This document shows, one piece after another, positions 11,698 through 23,633 of a DNA stretch of 64,000 nt. The position numbers and the translations under genes are program-made. The stretch is taken from NCBI GenBank assembly GCA_021292105.1, contig CM037871.1, positions 40,975,337 to 41,039,336 on the forward strand, in the 5' to 3' direction. Position 1 is the stretch's first letter; the number at the start of each line of letters is the position of its first letter. The DNA comes from Anadara kagoshimensis (lineage: Eukaryota > Mollusca > Bivalvia > Arcoida > Arcidae). The notes below the pieces were generated by a model. The model ran no database searches, had not been told where the DNA came from, and saw only the letters and a program-made list of their open reading frames with translations.

Positions 11698-11894
11698 GTC
11701 CAGACGTCATTAATCGTTGACAATTCGTCGCCTAATGAAGTCCAAATATTGAGGCTCCAGACGAGACGTCAAATACGGTCGTTCAATTTTGACAGTAATT
11801 TTATTTTGTAATACCAAAAATAGTTATTGCATGGAGCCTCAATCTTTGGACTTCATTTGGCGTCGAAATTGTCAACGCTTAATGAAGTCCGGAC
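11698..11894. mobile_element. hairpin MITE with about 63-bp arms
   Basis: The left arm to 11760 (CATTAATCGTTGACAATTCG, ending TTGAGGCTCCA) is the near-perfect inverse of 11831-11894. The centre is about 70 bp and AT-rich. No coding sequence is present; the shape fits a foldback MITE. Confidence 0.8.
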
Positions 11895-12005
11895 TTAGAA
11901 GTTGGACTCCATTACTGTTTGTTACAAACCACACAGATCTATTGTGTTTATACATGAAAGAAACATTGAACAGAGACTTTAACGAAATTATTTTATTAAT
12001 ACCCC

Positions 12006-12009
12006 ATCT

Positions 12010-12062
<53 letters not shown>

Positions 12063-12063
12063 T
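12006..12063. repeat. compound CT/CA microsatellite
   Basis: CT repeats with one CC interruption pass directly into CA repeats. The two open frames across it are artefacts. Confidence 0.95.
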
Positions 12064-12510
12064 ATTACTGCTGAACTTCTATATATCCCTTACAAATTGC
12101 GCTTTACTATAGTCTTCATCAAAGGAATTATTTGTAGATTATACCTGTAATATTAAACTGAAGTACAATATTTCCGTTTTTGTCATTATTCTAGGATCAA
12201 CGGCTCATTGATTAGTAATACTACCTACACAATCTGTCATTGACGTACATAAAATTCCAATACCAGATTATTAATGTCTCCCTTTATGGTGTGTAATCGC
12301 CACCACGGTGCGTCTGCTTTACCTCTCTGCTTTGAAAGCGATTAATATCTTGATAATTTGGTTTTTTTTTAAAGTTGTATAACTTCAAAGAACTGATCAA
12401 TAAAATATACAAAGAAAATCCCGATGATCTAATTGATGCATTGCAGGTGACCTTTTTAATCAAATATATTGATTAAGAATTTATGACGGGAATGTGATGT
12501 AAAAATTTTG

Positions 12511-12734
12511 CAGTACAGACCTGTCGAAAATTTTACACATACTTAGCGAATGAGTTTTAATCTCCAACCGTCGTGTTTGCTATATCTGGATAGCTTTACG
12601 TACTTGCCATCTAACTGCTGGCAGATTTTAAAAGTTTTTGTCACTTGCCATCCATAGCTTAGCCACTTGGCAGGCTAGTGTGGTCTGGGCTCCTTTTCAT
12701 TAGCTCAGTGATAAACTTTCGACTAATCAGTACT
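12511..12734. mobile_element. MITE family 1, copy a
   Basis: Left end CAGTACAGACCTGTCGAAAA, right end ATAAACTTTCGACTAATCAGTACTG. Six copies of this 200-250-bp family lie in the window (also 13326, 14271, 17575, 30930, 46827). The ends are inverted, with consensus ACCTGTCGAAAGTTTAACA. There is no coding sequence. Confidence 0.75.
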
Positions 12735-13325
12735 GTTCATGTTTGTCCGAGAGCTTTTAAAATGCAACTAACTCGTCGAAACACTTTTTAATAAAATTGA
12801 AATGCCACAGCGGGTATCAAACAGTCTTAACATAATGGTTTTGACAACAGAAAAGGAAATATGTCAAAAAAATATGAACAAAGACATGGTTGTTTTCAAG
12901 AATTTTCTAAAATAGATAGTGCGATATTTTTTTAATTTCAAATCAGTTTTCTGAAATACGAGTTCTTACACTTAAATGTCAAAAGTTTTGATTTTCCTAG
13001 TATATTAAAATGCTTTACTTTTGTCGTGTGGTAATTTTAAATTTATTACTTCATAAAAATGTAAAAGTATCACATGAAAAAGTCATAACTGGCTAAGGAA
13101 TATTAGTGTTATTAATTTTCATTTCTGATGCTTTTGTACAGCTAAAAACGTATGGTGGCTTGCTATTGAAAATCGCTTTTGAAAGTATTGTGTATAGGAT
13201 AAGAACTTGATATTGTCAGCTTTTTATAAAGATTGTCTAGGTATGTACATGTATAGGTTTATAGTGAAATTAAAATTTAATATGAAACTGATCTCTGACG
13301 TCAATATATAGGTGGATATAATAAG

Positions 13326-13539
13326 GTACAGGCCTGTCAAAAGTTTAACACTAAGATAACAAATTAGTACAAAATCGGTAATTCAGATTGGTCCCTTGTT
13401 TCCAAAATCTCGACAGCTGTAATCTGTCTCTTTCGGCAGCTTTTCGTTCACAAGTTACCCGTACCTCGGTCGTTCGGCAGCTAAATTTCGACACCTTTTC
13501 CTTGGCCCAGTGTTAAACTTTCGGTTGGTCTGAACTGTA
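13326..13539. mobile_element. MITE family 1, copy b
   Basis: Left GTACAGGCCTGTCAAAAGTT, right TGTTAAACTTTCGGTTGGTC. The interior carries the family motifs TTTCGGCAGC and CGTACCTCGGTCG. Confidence 0.8.
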
Positions 13540-13794
13540 TATATGTCTAAGAATATAACAATAGTTGTAAGGTGATAAAACATAATTAGGTAATAAAAAA
13601 CGTTTTCAAATTAATAAATACGGAAGTATGTAACATATTGATGTATCAAAATAAATATTAGGTGGGCTCATGTTTTAACTTCATGTTTCCGTAATTTTTT
13701 TTTTTTTCAATTTATATTAAAAATACAACCTGAAAATGCTCCGAAATATTAAAACCACATTTTGTTCTTAATCTTAGGGAGCTTTGGTGGGAGA

Positions 13795-13865
13795 AGGGTC
13801 AAAAGTGCGCACATGTAGATCACAGCGCTATAGGTTCAAATTCCACCACTCCAGAACAGACCGCC
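13795..13865 (+). repeat. SINE family 2 fragment (tRNA-Leu/Ser-like head)
   Basis: GTAGATCACAGCGCTATAGG followed by TTCAAATTCCACCACTCC matches the right half of the tRNA-like heads at 28370 and 39058. The A-box side is worn. Confidence 0.5.
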
Positions 13866-13870
13866 TCGAT

Positions 13871-14084
13871 ATACTGTTTACGAATTTAATTTCGCGTGTA
13901 TTTATTTTCGCGGTAAAGGGAACTTAGACATATTCGCGTATATAAATTTTCGCATTTTTACAATATGAACTATAACACAATAAGCGTAAAATAATTCTGG
14001 CTATGTATTAATTTTCACGCAAAGCAAACAACCGCGAAATAAGCGAAAATTAGTACACCGCGGAAATAAATACGTTTACAGTAT
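13871..14084. mobile_element. MITE with ATACTGT termini
   Basis: Left ATACTGTTTACGAATTTAAT and right inverse ATACTGTAAACGTATTTATT. The interior is rich in TTTTCGCG and its complement. A related degenerate copy may lie at about 27183-27410 (TACTGTAAAAACTC with AATTTCGCC). Confidence 0.7.
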
Positions 14085-14270
14085 TAGTTGGAGAACACTA
14101 TTACTCCACTCTCCGTGATTTTACAGCATTGAGACATTAAAATGGAAGAAGGAATTGCAATCATTTTTTATGTTCTTTTAGTCTTGCGTACAAAAAAGTT
14201 TCATAAAAACCTCGTATTTTTATACCTTATACTGACAATAAAACTTCAATAAGCCCTATTTTGATATAAT

Positions 14271-14374
14271 ACGGGCCTGTCGAAAGTTTAAATCTGAGTT
14301 AACGTAATGGTGCGAAAACTCGGCTGGCGAGTGGCCGAAATGTGGATAACTAGTGACCGAATAGATAGATGGAT

Positions 14375-14434
<60 letters not shown>

Positions 14435-14439
14435 TAGAC

Positions 14440-14498
<59 letters not shown>

Positions 14499-14682
14499 CA
14501 CAGACAGATAAGATAGATAGATAGATAGACACAGACAGATAAGATAGATAGATAGATAGACACAGACAGATAAGATAGATAGATAGATAGCAGCTTCCGA
14601 GATATAGCTAACGAGGGACAGACGTGAGCTGTCAATTTGGCACTTATTCGTTATTGTTAAACTTTCGACATACCTGTACTGT
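14271..14682. mobile_element. MITE family 1, copy c, swollen by microsatellites
   Basis: Ends ACGGGCCTGTCGAAAGTTTA and TGTTAAACTTTCGACATACC. The middle holds a GA tract (about 14374-14428), a GATA tract (to about 14497) and then three copies of a 34-bp-scale unit, GACACAGACAGATA plus GATA repeats. The long minus-strand frames of I, Y, L and S here are only the repeat in translation. Confidence 0.85.
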
Positions 14683-15054
14683 AGGTAATAAAAAGCGTTG
14701 TATAGAACATGCTCTCTATATCCCGTAATAGGATATAACATTTTCAGAGCAATAAACAAATCTTGTAGAAATTACAATGTGATTATATTGTCTCGCTTAT
14801 TTGAATAAGAAATCTGTGGATCATACGTCGCCTGATTTTTTATGCAATTGACTTGCATAACACTGAAAAATGTGTACAAGAACTTTGCTTAAGCTATTGT
14901 ATCTAAGAACAAGCAACTGCAATTACATAAAGCAGGGAAATACTGTAAGATCTCTAAAGCCGTATAATGTTTATCATGGGACATAAAAACTAAACATTTC
15001 TAGATTTAATGGAGGAAGAAAAGTTTTTAACTAATATCCTATATTTCCTAGCTA
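14683..15054. other. no recognisable feature
   Basis: AT-rich, without support for genes or repeats. Confidence 0.4.
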
Positions 15055-15215
15055 ATCAAGAAGTGTTTACCCTTCCGGAGCACCCGGTCTCACTTCCCTG
15101 GTGAAAGTTCACGTGTCTCACCTGACTTGTCAGTTCCAAAGTTTTTACTTTGCTTCTGGATTTTGATTCGGACATGGAATAGTATGTTTGTTTTTGATTG
15201 ATCAATTTTAAATGG
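15055..15215 (-). repeat. dispersed repeat family B
   Basis: Minus-strand copy with TCACTTCCCTGGTGAAAGTT and GATTCGGACATGGAATAGTA, homologous to 28555-28830. Confidence 0.7.
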
Positions 15216-16014
15216 TAGACAACTTGATACCGCTTAGAGTTCTTCTGAAGTTTCACAGATATTAAGTATCACTTAAAGCATATTTTTCAAAACTTTAAAA
15301 ATATTAGTTAAGAATGAAATTAAATACTGCAGGGATCAGAAATTCTCTTTATTTAGTTTTCTTCAAATGTCAACTTCACTTGTAATTATTTATGTTATAA
15401 AATTTAAAAAACTAAGTTGTTTTGAAACGCTACAAAATTATCAGAAATTTTATGATTGGCATAAAAAAACACGAAATTTCCCGAGTTTGAAAATACACTT
15501 TCCTTGTTAATCTTTGTAAAGCATATGGATGGTTGCGATTGCGTGAAGATTGAACGATCACACGAGAACCTCGAGATAATGCACTTCAAATCTCTCATTG
15601 TTGATTTCACAAGGGAGATTATGCAATCAACAATTGCGATTACTGAGAATAGCATTGACATTTAAACAAAACATTAATTAATTTATAACTTGTTTTTCAA
15701 ACATAACTTAAAGTTGGTGATGTTAAACTTTTTAATGAAGGGGAAAAACATGAACGGTTTGTGTCAAGGCGACTGTAATCAAGTGTTAACTATGTTGTAA
15801 ATATCGAATCAAGATATTTATCAGAGTTGTGTCAATGACGAAGTGACAAAATAATTCAAGGTTACATCTAGAGAAAACACATTTCGGAGTAAGATGCATA
15901 CAGAAACCCTTTATCATGAATTGGAGTTGAAAACGGTCAGCCCAAGGATGGTGAAGGTAGAGTAAGCAAAGGCCTTAAGCGAAAGCGACACAAGCTTTCT
16001 TACACTTGTACACA
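15216..16014. other. no recognisable feature
   Basis: AT-rich. The 85-codon minus-strand frame at 15404-15661 has no motif. Confidence 0.4.
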
Positions 16015-16350
16015 ACCACTGCGGAAGCTCAGTTGGTAGAGTGCTTGCTCCGTAAGTGGGAGGTCCTTGGTTCAAACCCCGAATGACCTAAGAATTGAAA
16101 GTGGGTGTTGACTGTATTTTCGCCAAGTACTCGGCATTACGAAATGAAAGTCACGGTTCTTTCGGATGGGAACTTAAAATTAAACGAGGTCCCGTATCAT
16201 GTTAGGCTTGGCACGATAAAGAACTCTACTGTATAATGCCATCAGCGCAACGCACAGACAAAATTTCTGCACCTTCGCTACAGCTGGCGACGTCTCCATA
16301 TAAGTAAAATATTCTTGACTAGGACGTTGAACACCATTACTCATTTACTC
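16015..16350 (+). mobile_element. full-length tRNA-derived SINE (RUDI/V-like)
   Basis: The best complete copy of the family. The head has A-box GAAGCTCAGTTGGTAGAG and B-box TGGTTCAAACCCC. The body follows with ACTCGGCATTACGAAATGAA, GGCTTGGCACGATAAAGAAC, TAATGCCATCAGCGCAACGC and CAGCTGGCGACGTCTC. The tail is TATTCTTGACTAGGACGTTG plus ACTCA-type repeats. Length is about 330 bp. It would be transcribed by RNA polymerase III and depends on a LINE reverse transcriptase in trans. No partner LINE is in the window. Confidence 0.88.
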
Positions 16351-16379
16351 ACTTTTTCACTAGGATCTGCTATTTTGGA

Positions 16380-16620
16380 TTCGAACTTATGTACAGGCGA
16401 TAAAAGTAGTGGTGGAGGAATAAATAATGCTTCACACCAGTCAAGATTTCAAAGCGGTTAGTTCTGGGGTGGTGGAGGAAACCGGAACTCCTAAAGAAAA
16501 CTACCGACCTTAGAAAACTTTCTTACTCTAAGATCTGTTCCGAGTGGAATTCGAACCCAGGGCTGTGATCGTAAGACAGTGATGTAGACCACTTGGCCAC
16601 TGGTGATCTGTGATGAGAGA
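16380..16620 (-). mobile_element. SINE family 2 (tRNA-Leu/Ser-like head)
   Basis: On the minus strand the head reads TGGCCAAGTGGTCTA (A-box) and GGGTTCGAATTCC (B-box). It is followed by a core containing GGAGTTCCGGTTTCCTCCAC, a motif like the deeply conserved metazoan SINE central domains. Other copies lie at 13795, 28370 and 39058. Confidence 0.7.
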
Positions 16621-17040
16621 TACTGTGATCCGTAAAGTCAGCGCTTTATACTACTCCGCTAACGAGGCCAAATTCTATGTAGGTGAAACTATGCATATAA
16701 AAGTATGTTTGAATTAATGCACCCTCTATCAAAGAAACGTACACAGTGCACCGACAAATATACCTCACATACTAAACCAAGGCTATCTTAAGTAAATATT
16801 TGATACACTTTTGCAAATCTGACAAAGCAGTTAATTGATAAAGCTGATTTACATTTTATAGACCGGTTACATAAACATACAGCTCACACGTGAACATATA
16901 TATATAATATACACTTTCCAATCACGTGAAAATATTTTATTTGTAATGTCCTAGATTAAATAATATATTATTATCAACCCGACGTCGTGATGAATTAAAA
17001 CAGTTTGATTAGCAGGCAAATCACCTTTTAACAGCAATAT
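16621..17040. other. no recognisable feature
   Basis: AT-rich intergenic sequence. Confidence 0.4.
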
Positions 17041-17252
17041 AACCAAACAACATTGACCTATCCGTTTGACCTTTAATTAAATATTTATTTTGGAACAGTA
17101 TATTTAGGGAACACATGACTGTCTTTATTTCATGGGGAAACATGAATATGTACTAGCTTACTGCGAATTCTAACACTATACATGTACTGAATGGATGATA
17201 TATAAATACCCCTGATAAAAGGTCAAGCGGATAGGTCAATGTTGTTTGCCAA
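17041..17252. mobile_element. MITE family 2, copy a
   Basis: Left CAAACAACATTGACCTATCC, right inverse GGATAGGTCAATGTTGTTTG, with TTGACCTTTAATT just inside. The 210-bp, AT-rich centre has no coding sequence. Confidence 0.85.
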
Positions 17253-17574
17253 AACGATCGCAGTTTTTTCAGCCAAAATATTTGTTTTATCTTAGTAAGA
17301 TAAGAACTTCATCAAACTTAAATAAGGAGTTGAATGTGCCAAATTTTTTTAATTAGAGAGTATAATGTTTCTATCTATGTTGTATTTGGCTGATATGTTT
17401 CACATATTATCATTTGGTGTTTTAGGAGTCAGATATTGATATAAACATGCACATATGATATACATCCACATCATTGTAGTTACAAAAATAGTAGCATTCA
17501 ACGTTCATACACAGTCACACGCTACATTAACATGCACAGATGTCTGTACAATACAAGAATTTGACAGCAGAACA

Positions 17575-17814
17575 GGTACAGGCCTGTCGTAAATCAGCTA
17601 TATTAGCTATATAGGCTAGTGAATTGAAGCCGAGTCGGCAGCTTATCTCTGTCCCTCGTTTTCCTATATCTCTTTCAGCTTTTCGGCAGATGATGTCTAT
17701 CTTTTGGCAGTTTTTTCGGTCATTAGCTATCCGTATCCAGCTATCCGTATCTCGACAATCAAATTTCTACTCCTTTTTGTTGGCTCAGTGTTAAACTTTC
17801 GACAGGCCTTTACT
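17575..17814. mobile_element. MITE family 1, copy d
   Basis: Left GGTACAGGCCTGTCGTAAAT, right GTTAAACTTTCGACAGGCCT. It abuts a 35-bp palindrome (17813-17847). Confidence 0.8.
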
Positions 17815-17913
17815 ATTGTCATATACCAAAATGGTATATGACAATAGACAATATGACCATATACCATTTTTTGAATGTATTTTATGATTAAATTCAAAAA
17901 ATGGTATATGACA
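17813..17913. mobile_element. two palindromic GTCATATACCA elements
   Basis: 17813-17847 is a 16-bp-arm palindrome around AAA. 17853-17913 is a second hairpin ending AATGGTATATGAC. Larger members of this family, with ends about 100 bp apart, lie at about 18503-18602, 19623-19722 and 21661-21763. Confidence 0.75.
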
Positions 17914-17947
17914 CTATACATACATATGAAACTCGTGGCACAGAACC

Positions 17948-18290
17948 ATAATGTTAATTCTCTGGAATCGTGTGGATTTAAATTTAGACCGTTTGCCATT
18001 AAGTTGATTGTCTGTCCACAGTCGAGAGCTTTATAATCCGTAATGCATAATGTTAATTCTCTGGAATCGTGTGGATTTAAATTTAGACCGTTTGCCATTA
18101 AATAGGGTGTCTGTCCACAGTCGAGAGCTTTATAATCCGTAATGCATAATGTCAATTCTCTGGAATCGTGTGGATTTTAATTTAGACCATTTACCATTAA
18201 GTTGTGTGTCTGTCCACCGTCGAGAGCTTTATAATGCAAATTCTCTAGAATCGCATGGATTTAAATTAAGACCATTTGAAATTAATCCAC
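17948..18290. repeat. 99-bp tandem repeat, about 3.5 copies
   Basis: Units begin with AATTCTCTGGAATCGTGTGG at about 17948, 18047, 18146 and 18231. The third is 14 bp short and the fourth has diverged. A 142-codon minus-strand frame across it is only the repeat read in phase (99 is a multiple of 3). Confidence 0.9.
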
Positions 18291-20200
18291 AGTCAATCTG
18301 TTATGTTCTTTTCATATCACTCCATCAGTTTGTTGTACATGTAGCATTTGTTCATGATTGATTTATATTGCATGTTTTTAGATACAAATATCTATTTTTA
18401 TTTTATCTATGCATGTCTATATTGTGTAACAAATTTTCCACGCATTTATGATGATGAGGGTCAATTACAATGTTTTAAAGTACATTTACATTGTACAATA
18501 GAGCTGTCATATATATTAATCACACAATACATTCATAAAGTGGTTAATATTCTTGGATTTTTAAAATATTATATGATTAAATTTAAGAAAGTTGTATATG
18601 ACAAAGCAAAATGAGGGTACCATTAGTGAATGCTCATTTGGACTAGTCCCTTTCAACTCCTACAACAGCTCATTTTCAGACAAGTGTTGTAATTTAACAC
18701 TTAACCTTTTTATGCCGTTTTATTACCAAGCAAACGAGTTTAAATATCTAGTAAATTAGCACATTACATGTGCTTCAGAACAGCAATGACAATGGTAATT
18801 AAAAACGAAGTTTAATAGGCAATAATGTGAACTGAAATTGCCTTTTAAAACACATTGAGGTTAAAATAAAAACATGGACTCCAATCAGAAAAAAACTGAA
18901 AGACAAGGCAGAAGATTACAGGTCCGTGTTGAAACAAAATAGGATATGATAGCTTGTAGCTAACGGTTACCTTTGAAATTTCTTGCTTTTTATTTAGTTC
19001 TTCGATCCACATCAGCATTTGTAGTTGACACGGACGCTGATAGTGAAAAACATGATCATAATGCGGATTTTAAGCTACTTTTACATGGACGGGCTTAGCT
19101 ACATCGGGCAAAATTACAACGTTTTTCTGCGTTTTCCGTGCAAATGTTTTATTAAGATTTTAAATTATGTCCAAAAATTGAATGTCAATTTAAAGAATAT
19201 TTATCTGGGAACAAAATGACACCAAGATCACGATGATCGGACACAAATTTAAAAAGTAATGTAGAATTTTGTCGGAGCACCTTCAAGTGAAAGATCCGAT
19301 TCGTTGTTCCCCTTTATTCTTTTTTATATACTTATGGGTATTTTTTAAATTCTATTATGAAACTGGCCCCTGTATAGGAAAACACGGACTCTAATCAGAA
19401 AAAACTGAAAGACAAGGCAGAAGATTACAGGCAAACATAAAAACCTAACAAAACATTGGTGTGCACAGATTGTAAATAATAAGAAATGCATCTAGCATTG
19501 ATTTTTAGATACAAATATGTATATTAGTTTTATCTATTTATTTCTACCTTGTGTAACGAATATTTGCGCCCACACATTAATGATGATGAAGGCCAATTAC
19601 AATATTACATCGCACGATAAAGCTCTCATATACCAATCTTTAAAATTTAAACAAACAATACATTCATTAAGTGGTATATACACTTGTTTTTAATTGTATG
19701 ATTAAATTAAGAAATGGTATATGAAAGATTATTATATAATTAATAAATTCCATCTTTATGATTGGCTAAAACGGTAACACGTGACCATTGGATCTCACAT
19801 CATATACCACGGATTTTCCGGTGAATATCAAATTCGGTGTACGTCATCGATTTTTGTTGACGTTCTCCGTAAAATGATTAGAACGTCATCAATTAAGTGT
19901 ACGCAAGTGATTGTGTCTTGTTATTTTTTTCATAGAACGTTGACGTTATGGCATTATCAATTTACAATGTAGTGTGTAATTGATTGTGTCTCATCCGGAA
20001 TGCCATTTATTTTTTCATAGAATCAGACTTAAAAAGTCAGATAGCTCTAACTAATGCGGGATAATTTTAGTGTGATCAACCAGGACGGGCAGGGAAATCT
20101 AACATCGGTAAAATAGTTAGATTGGCTGGTCACAGGTTTGAGAAAACATTGTCAACCGAAGTGCCACAGTGGCTAAATTATATAATAAAACAGTTATGGA

Positions 20201-20320
20201 CTTTTTAGTGGTTGTATATGGTGTGATATTCACCGGAAAAATAAAGATTGACCTCGGCTGTCGCCTCGATCAATATTTATTTTTCCGATGAATATCACAC
20301 CATATACAACCACTAAAAAG
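20201..20320. mobile_element. foldback element, about 55-bp arms
   Basis: Left CTTTTTAGTGGTTGTATATG and the inverse at 20301-20320. The arms continue through a CACCGGAAAAATAAA region to a short TCGGCTGTCGCCTCGA centre. Confidence 0.85.
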
Positions 20321-20590
20321 GCCACAATTGTATAATATTTACATTAATGGTGTTTGATTGTATTAAACTCTGTTTGGGACCAAATGAAGTTATAGGACTA
20401 TAATTAGATTTGCTAATGTGACGTCACTCGTCTCTTGCTTACGCCTATACCCATGGCGTCATTGATTGATTGGCTGTTCCAGGAATTGGGATTGCTTGTC
20501 TTACATGACAGTGTTTTAAATTTATTTCAGGATTAAAAAAAACAAAAATAATTTGTTCAAAAATTGTGAAATGTAAATATAACCATTTAA

Positions 20591-20730
20591 CTGTCTAGAA
20601 ATGACGTTTATAGTGCTATAACTTCCATTGTCGTGCAAAGCAAACTAATCATAACATGCTAGCGCACGTTATTCAGTTTGCTTTGCACGGCAACGGAAGT
20701 TAAATCACTATAAACGTCATTTCTTGACAG
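20591..20730. mobile_element. foldback element, about 55-bp arms
   Basis: The left arm (AAATGACGTTTATAGTG ... GTGCAAAGCAAACT) is the near inverse of 20675-20730, ending TTCTTGACAG. The central loop is about 25 bp. Confidence 0.85.
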
Positions 20731-22095
20731 TTCAATGGTAATGTAAAAGGAGAGTACCATCACGTGATGTAATATAGCACTAAGCCTGTTTTTTGTCTTC
20801 TTATAACCAAACAAACAGATTTAAACATCCAGTTAATTAGAAAATAAATGTGCTTCAGAATAACTATGACTGGTAAACAGTAACGTAACTAGGCCCTTAA
20901 ATAAACCGAGGCAAGAATTGAAGATAATGTCATAGAGTACCAACAGTCTCAATGTTTTGTACATCTTTCACATGTAAGGAAGGTATTACAACACAGTATA
21001 TTAGGAAACCAGCTGTCGTAAAATAAGCGAGACGGTTTTGTGCCATAAAAACTATTTTAACCACACAACTTTATCTCGTAATCCAGGTTAGAGGATAGTT
21101 TATAAGTTTAAATAGGTCTATCATTTAACCTGGATTTTCAGATTCAGAATATATCTGCATTTTCATAAGAAAGATCACTTGATACATTACACAAGACAAG
21201 ACACTTAATTCCGTAATCAGACAGTACCGCAAAATAAGCAATAATTTCTCGCTCTCTCTCAAAATATAACTTCTGTGCCGGCAAAAAGTACTTGGTTAAA
21301 TTTTTACCGAGGCAGTTGCCTCGGTTGCCTCATAGGTAGTTACGGTACTGGTAATTTGAAACGGCGTTAAATTGACATTATTGTGAACTACATGTAGAAT
21401 TGAAACACATTCGGAAGTAGAAGAACGTGGACTCTAATCAGAAAAAAACTGACAAGGCAGAAGATTACAACCAAACAAAAAAACTTACAAAACATCGGTG
21501 TAAACAGATCGTAAATAATAAAATGTATCTAGCATTGCTTAGCAAATATATTTTTTGTTTTATACATTATTTCTACATTGTGTAACAAATCTTCCACACA
21601 TTAATGATGATGAAGGCCGATTCAAATGTTTTTAAGTACACGTTACATCGCACGTTTGAGCTGTCATATACTATTTTTTTTAAAAATTTAAGCAAACAAT
21701 ATATTCATAAAGTGGTATAAATCCTGGTTTTAAATGATTTAATTAGAAAATGGTATATGACAGAGCCAAAGGAGAGTACCATCAAGCAGCCCATTATCAG
21801 ACAAGTGGTGTAATTTAGCACTAAGCCGTTTTATGACTTCTTATTACCAAGCAAACCAATTTAAACATCCAGGTAATTAGAAAATAAAATGTGCTTCAGA
21901 ATAACTATGACAATTGTGATTTGAAACAGCGTTTAATTGACGTTAATGTGAACTAGAATTGCATTTTAAAACACATTCGGAAGTAGAACAAGAACAGAAA
22001 ATAATCAAAATGACAAGACAGAAGATTACAGGCAAACATAAAAACCGAACAAAACATCGGTGTAAACAGATTGTAAATAATAAAAACGCATCTAG

Positions 22096-22151
22096 TGTCA
22101 GGTGCTACTTTTGAATTTTTATATAATAACGCGTTCAAAATTAGCACATGA
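22096..22151. mobile_element. tiny TGTCATGTGCTA hairpin MITE
   Basis: TGTCAGGTGCTACTTTTGAA and the inverted end TTCAAAATTAGCACATGATA lie within 56 bp. Relatives are at 41205, 42544, 45477 and 46899. Confidence 0.75.
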
Positions 22152-23124
22152 TACTAGCAATAAATTTGCAAAAATCTAATCATATCGATGGAAAACAAAT
22201 ATACTAGATATAAATGACATAATATTTTATCCTGAAATAAGTACTTATCTTTCTCTGAAGTTATATAAAACGATGTTTAAACAAACGAACAATCTGGATT
22301 TAAATGGAAATGCATTTAGTATTAAAAAAAATAATGCAATTTTATATGGAGATTGCGTCTTCTTAATAGACTATTTTGTACCTAAGTCATATCGAAGTGT
22401 TTATCGTAAACTTGTCATAAACAAAATAATTATACTTTTGACCTTTCTTTATCACAATGATAAATAGTCTCAAGTTACAGAACTATTATGAAGTGTTTGT
22501 TATCTCAAAGTTTCTGTTTAGCTCACCTGGTCTAAAAGGCCTTTCATTTGACAGATCGCACCAACATTGAACACAATGTGTTGTGTTACACAGTGTCTTA
22601 ATAATAAGAAGAAGAAAGTATATTAAGCAACAGACAGGCTGGTGACAACCAGATTCTTTGAAAGCACTATGTCTGTCAATGACGAGATAGACCACAAACA
22701 CTTAGTTGTTTTGTTAATGAAATATACACATCTTACTTATTGGGTTGCGGTGTTTTCCTAATATTATTTACTTAGTCTAGTAGTCAAAGACTTTAAAAAA
22801 TCCACTCAGAGGGATTCGCTATTGTACCAAGTGGTGTCCTATAACATTTGTAGTTTCAGTGTGTAATATCGTGTGCACTCTATGGACGTCCAACGTTAAG
22901 GTCACAAGACCACAAGTTTGCGTTTTCAAATAGAAATGATTTGGAGAGTTTACGACAGAAACGCATATTACAGTCTCATTCTTCTGCACAAAAGTGTAGA
23001 TGTAATTTTGATGCAATCTGGCGAAATCTATTTATTCTTGTACTTATTCGACATGTTTTATCGTTTACATACAAACAGCTTCAGTATTAAGCACTCTTAT
23101 TTTCGATGTTATACTTGATGGGCA
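22152..23124. other. mostly unrecognised sequence
   Basis: TTAGCTCACCTGGTC near 22520 resembles the end of the 25.5-kb element. Nothing else is supported. Confidence 0.4.
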
Positions 23125-23285
23125 TATGTAGCTAGCTAAACCGGGGTTTGGTGATTATCCTTCCGAAGCACCGGCCTCACTTCAGTTCACATGTTTAACC
23201 TAGTTGACCTGATTCAAAGTTTTGACTTTGGTTTGGAATGTGATTTGGATTTGTATGTTTGTTTTTGACTAATCGATATTGCAAA
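23125..23285 (-). repeat. dispersed repeat family B
   Basis: Minus-strand, worn copy with CCGAAGCACCGGCCTCACTT and GGAATGTGATTTGGATTTGT. Confidence 0.6.
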
Positions 23286-23633
23286 ATGATTTCAATTATT
23301 CCTATGGGATTTTCACATCTGTAGCTCATGATTCATATTCTACATGTATCAAATATAGTTTTTATCATAAACAAACTGATTAATTATTTATTTATTTGAC
23401 ATTTTCATTATGACATTGAAAATCTCTAGTTACCACACAATCACAAATATCTGTTGTTTGTTACACCTGGGACATGATTTTCATTTTAGCTCGTAATATC
23501 AATGTCGAAAAACCTTGGTAGATATTTGATTAAGGGTTAATTTAGAGTTCTATAATTCAGAAAGAACACATAGAACACGACAATGCACACGATGTAGCAT
23601 TCTTACACACAGACCAACTGGCAAAAAAAACCC

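Larger units (their letters stand above)
18350..22060. repeat. local triplication with interruptions
   Basis: A unit of roughly 0.7-1 kb is present in copies at about 18350-18925, 19378-19735 plus 20745-20930, and 21340-22060. Landmarks shared by two or three copies are TCAGAAAAAACTGAAAGACA, AATGATGATGAAGGCC, the GTCATATACCA/TGGTATATGAC MITE, GAGAGTACCATC and AAATGTGCTTCAGAATAAC. The middle copy is split by about 1 kb that contains the hairpins at 20201 and 20591. No protein-coding signal was found. Confidence 0.75.

Noticed and set aside
11789..12112. 107-codon frame ending in S, L, T and H runs
   Set aside because: It crosses the CT/CA microsatellite and half of a hairpin MITE; no motif.
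14256..14759. 167-, 115- and 60-codon minus-strand frames rich in I, Y, L and S
   Set aside because: They are translations of GA and GATA microsatellites inside a MITE.
17727..18155. 142-codon minus-strand frame with repeated ITDYKALDCGQT segments
   Set aside because: The repeat comes from the 99-bp DNA array, whose length is divisible by three; no protein family is suggested.
22486..22701. 71-codon minus-strand frame near an ACCAGGTGAGC motif
   Set aside because: The motif is an end of the ACAAGAGGCCC repeat, not a splice context; no coding signal.
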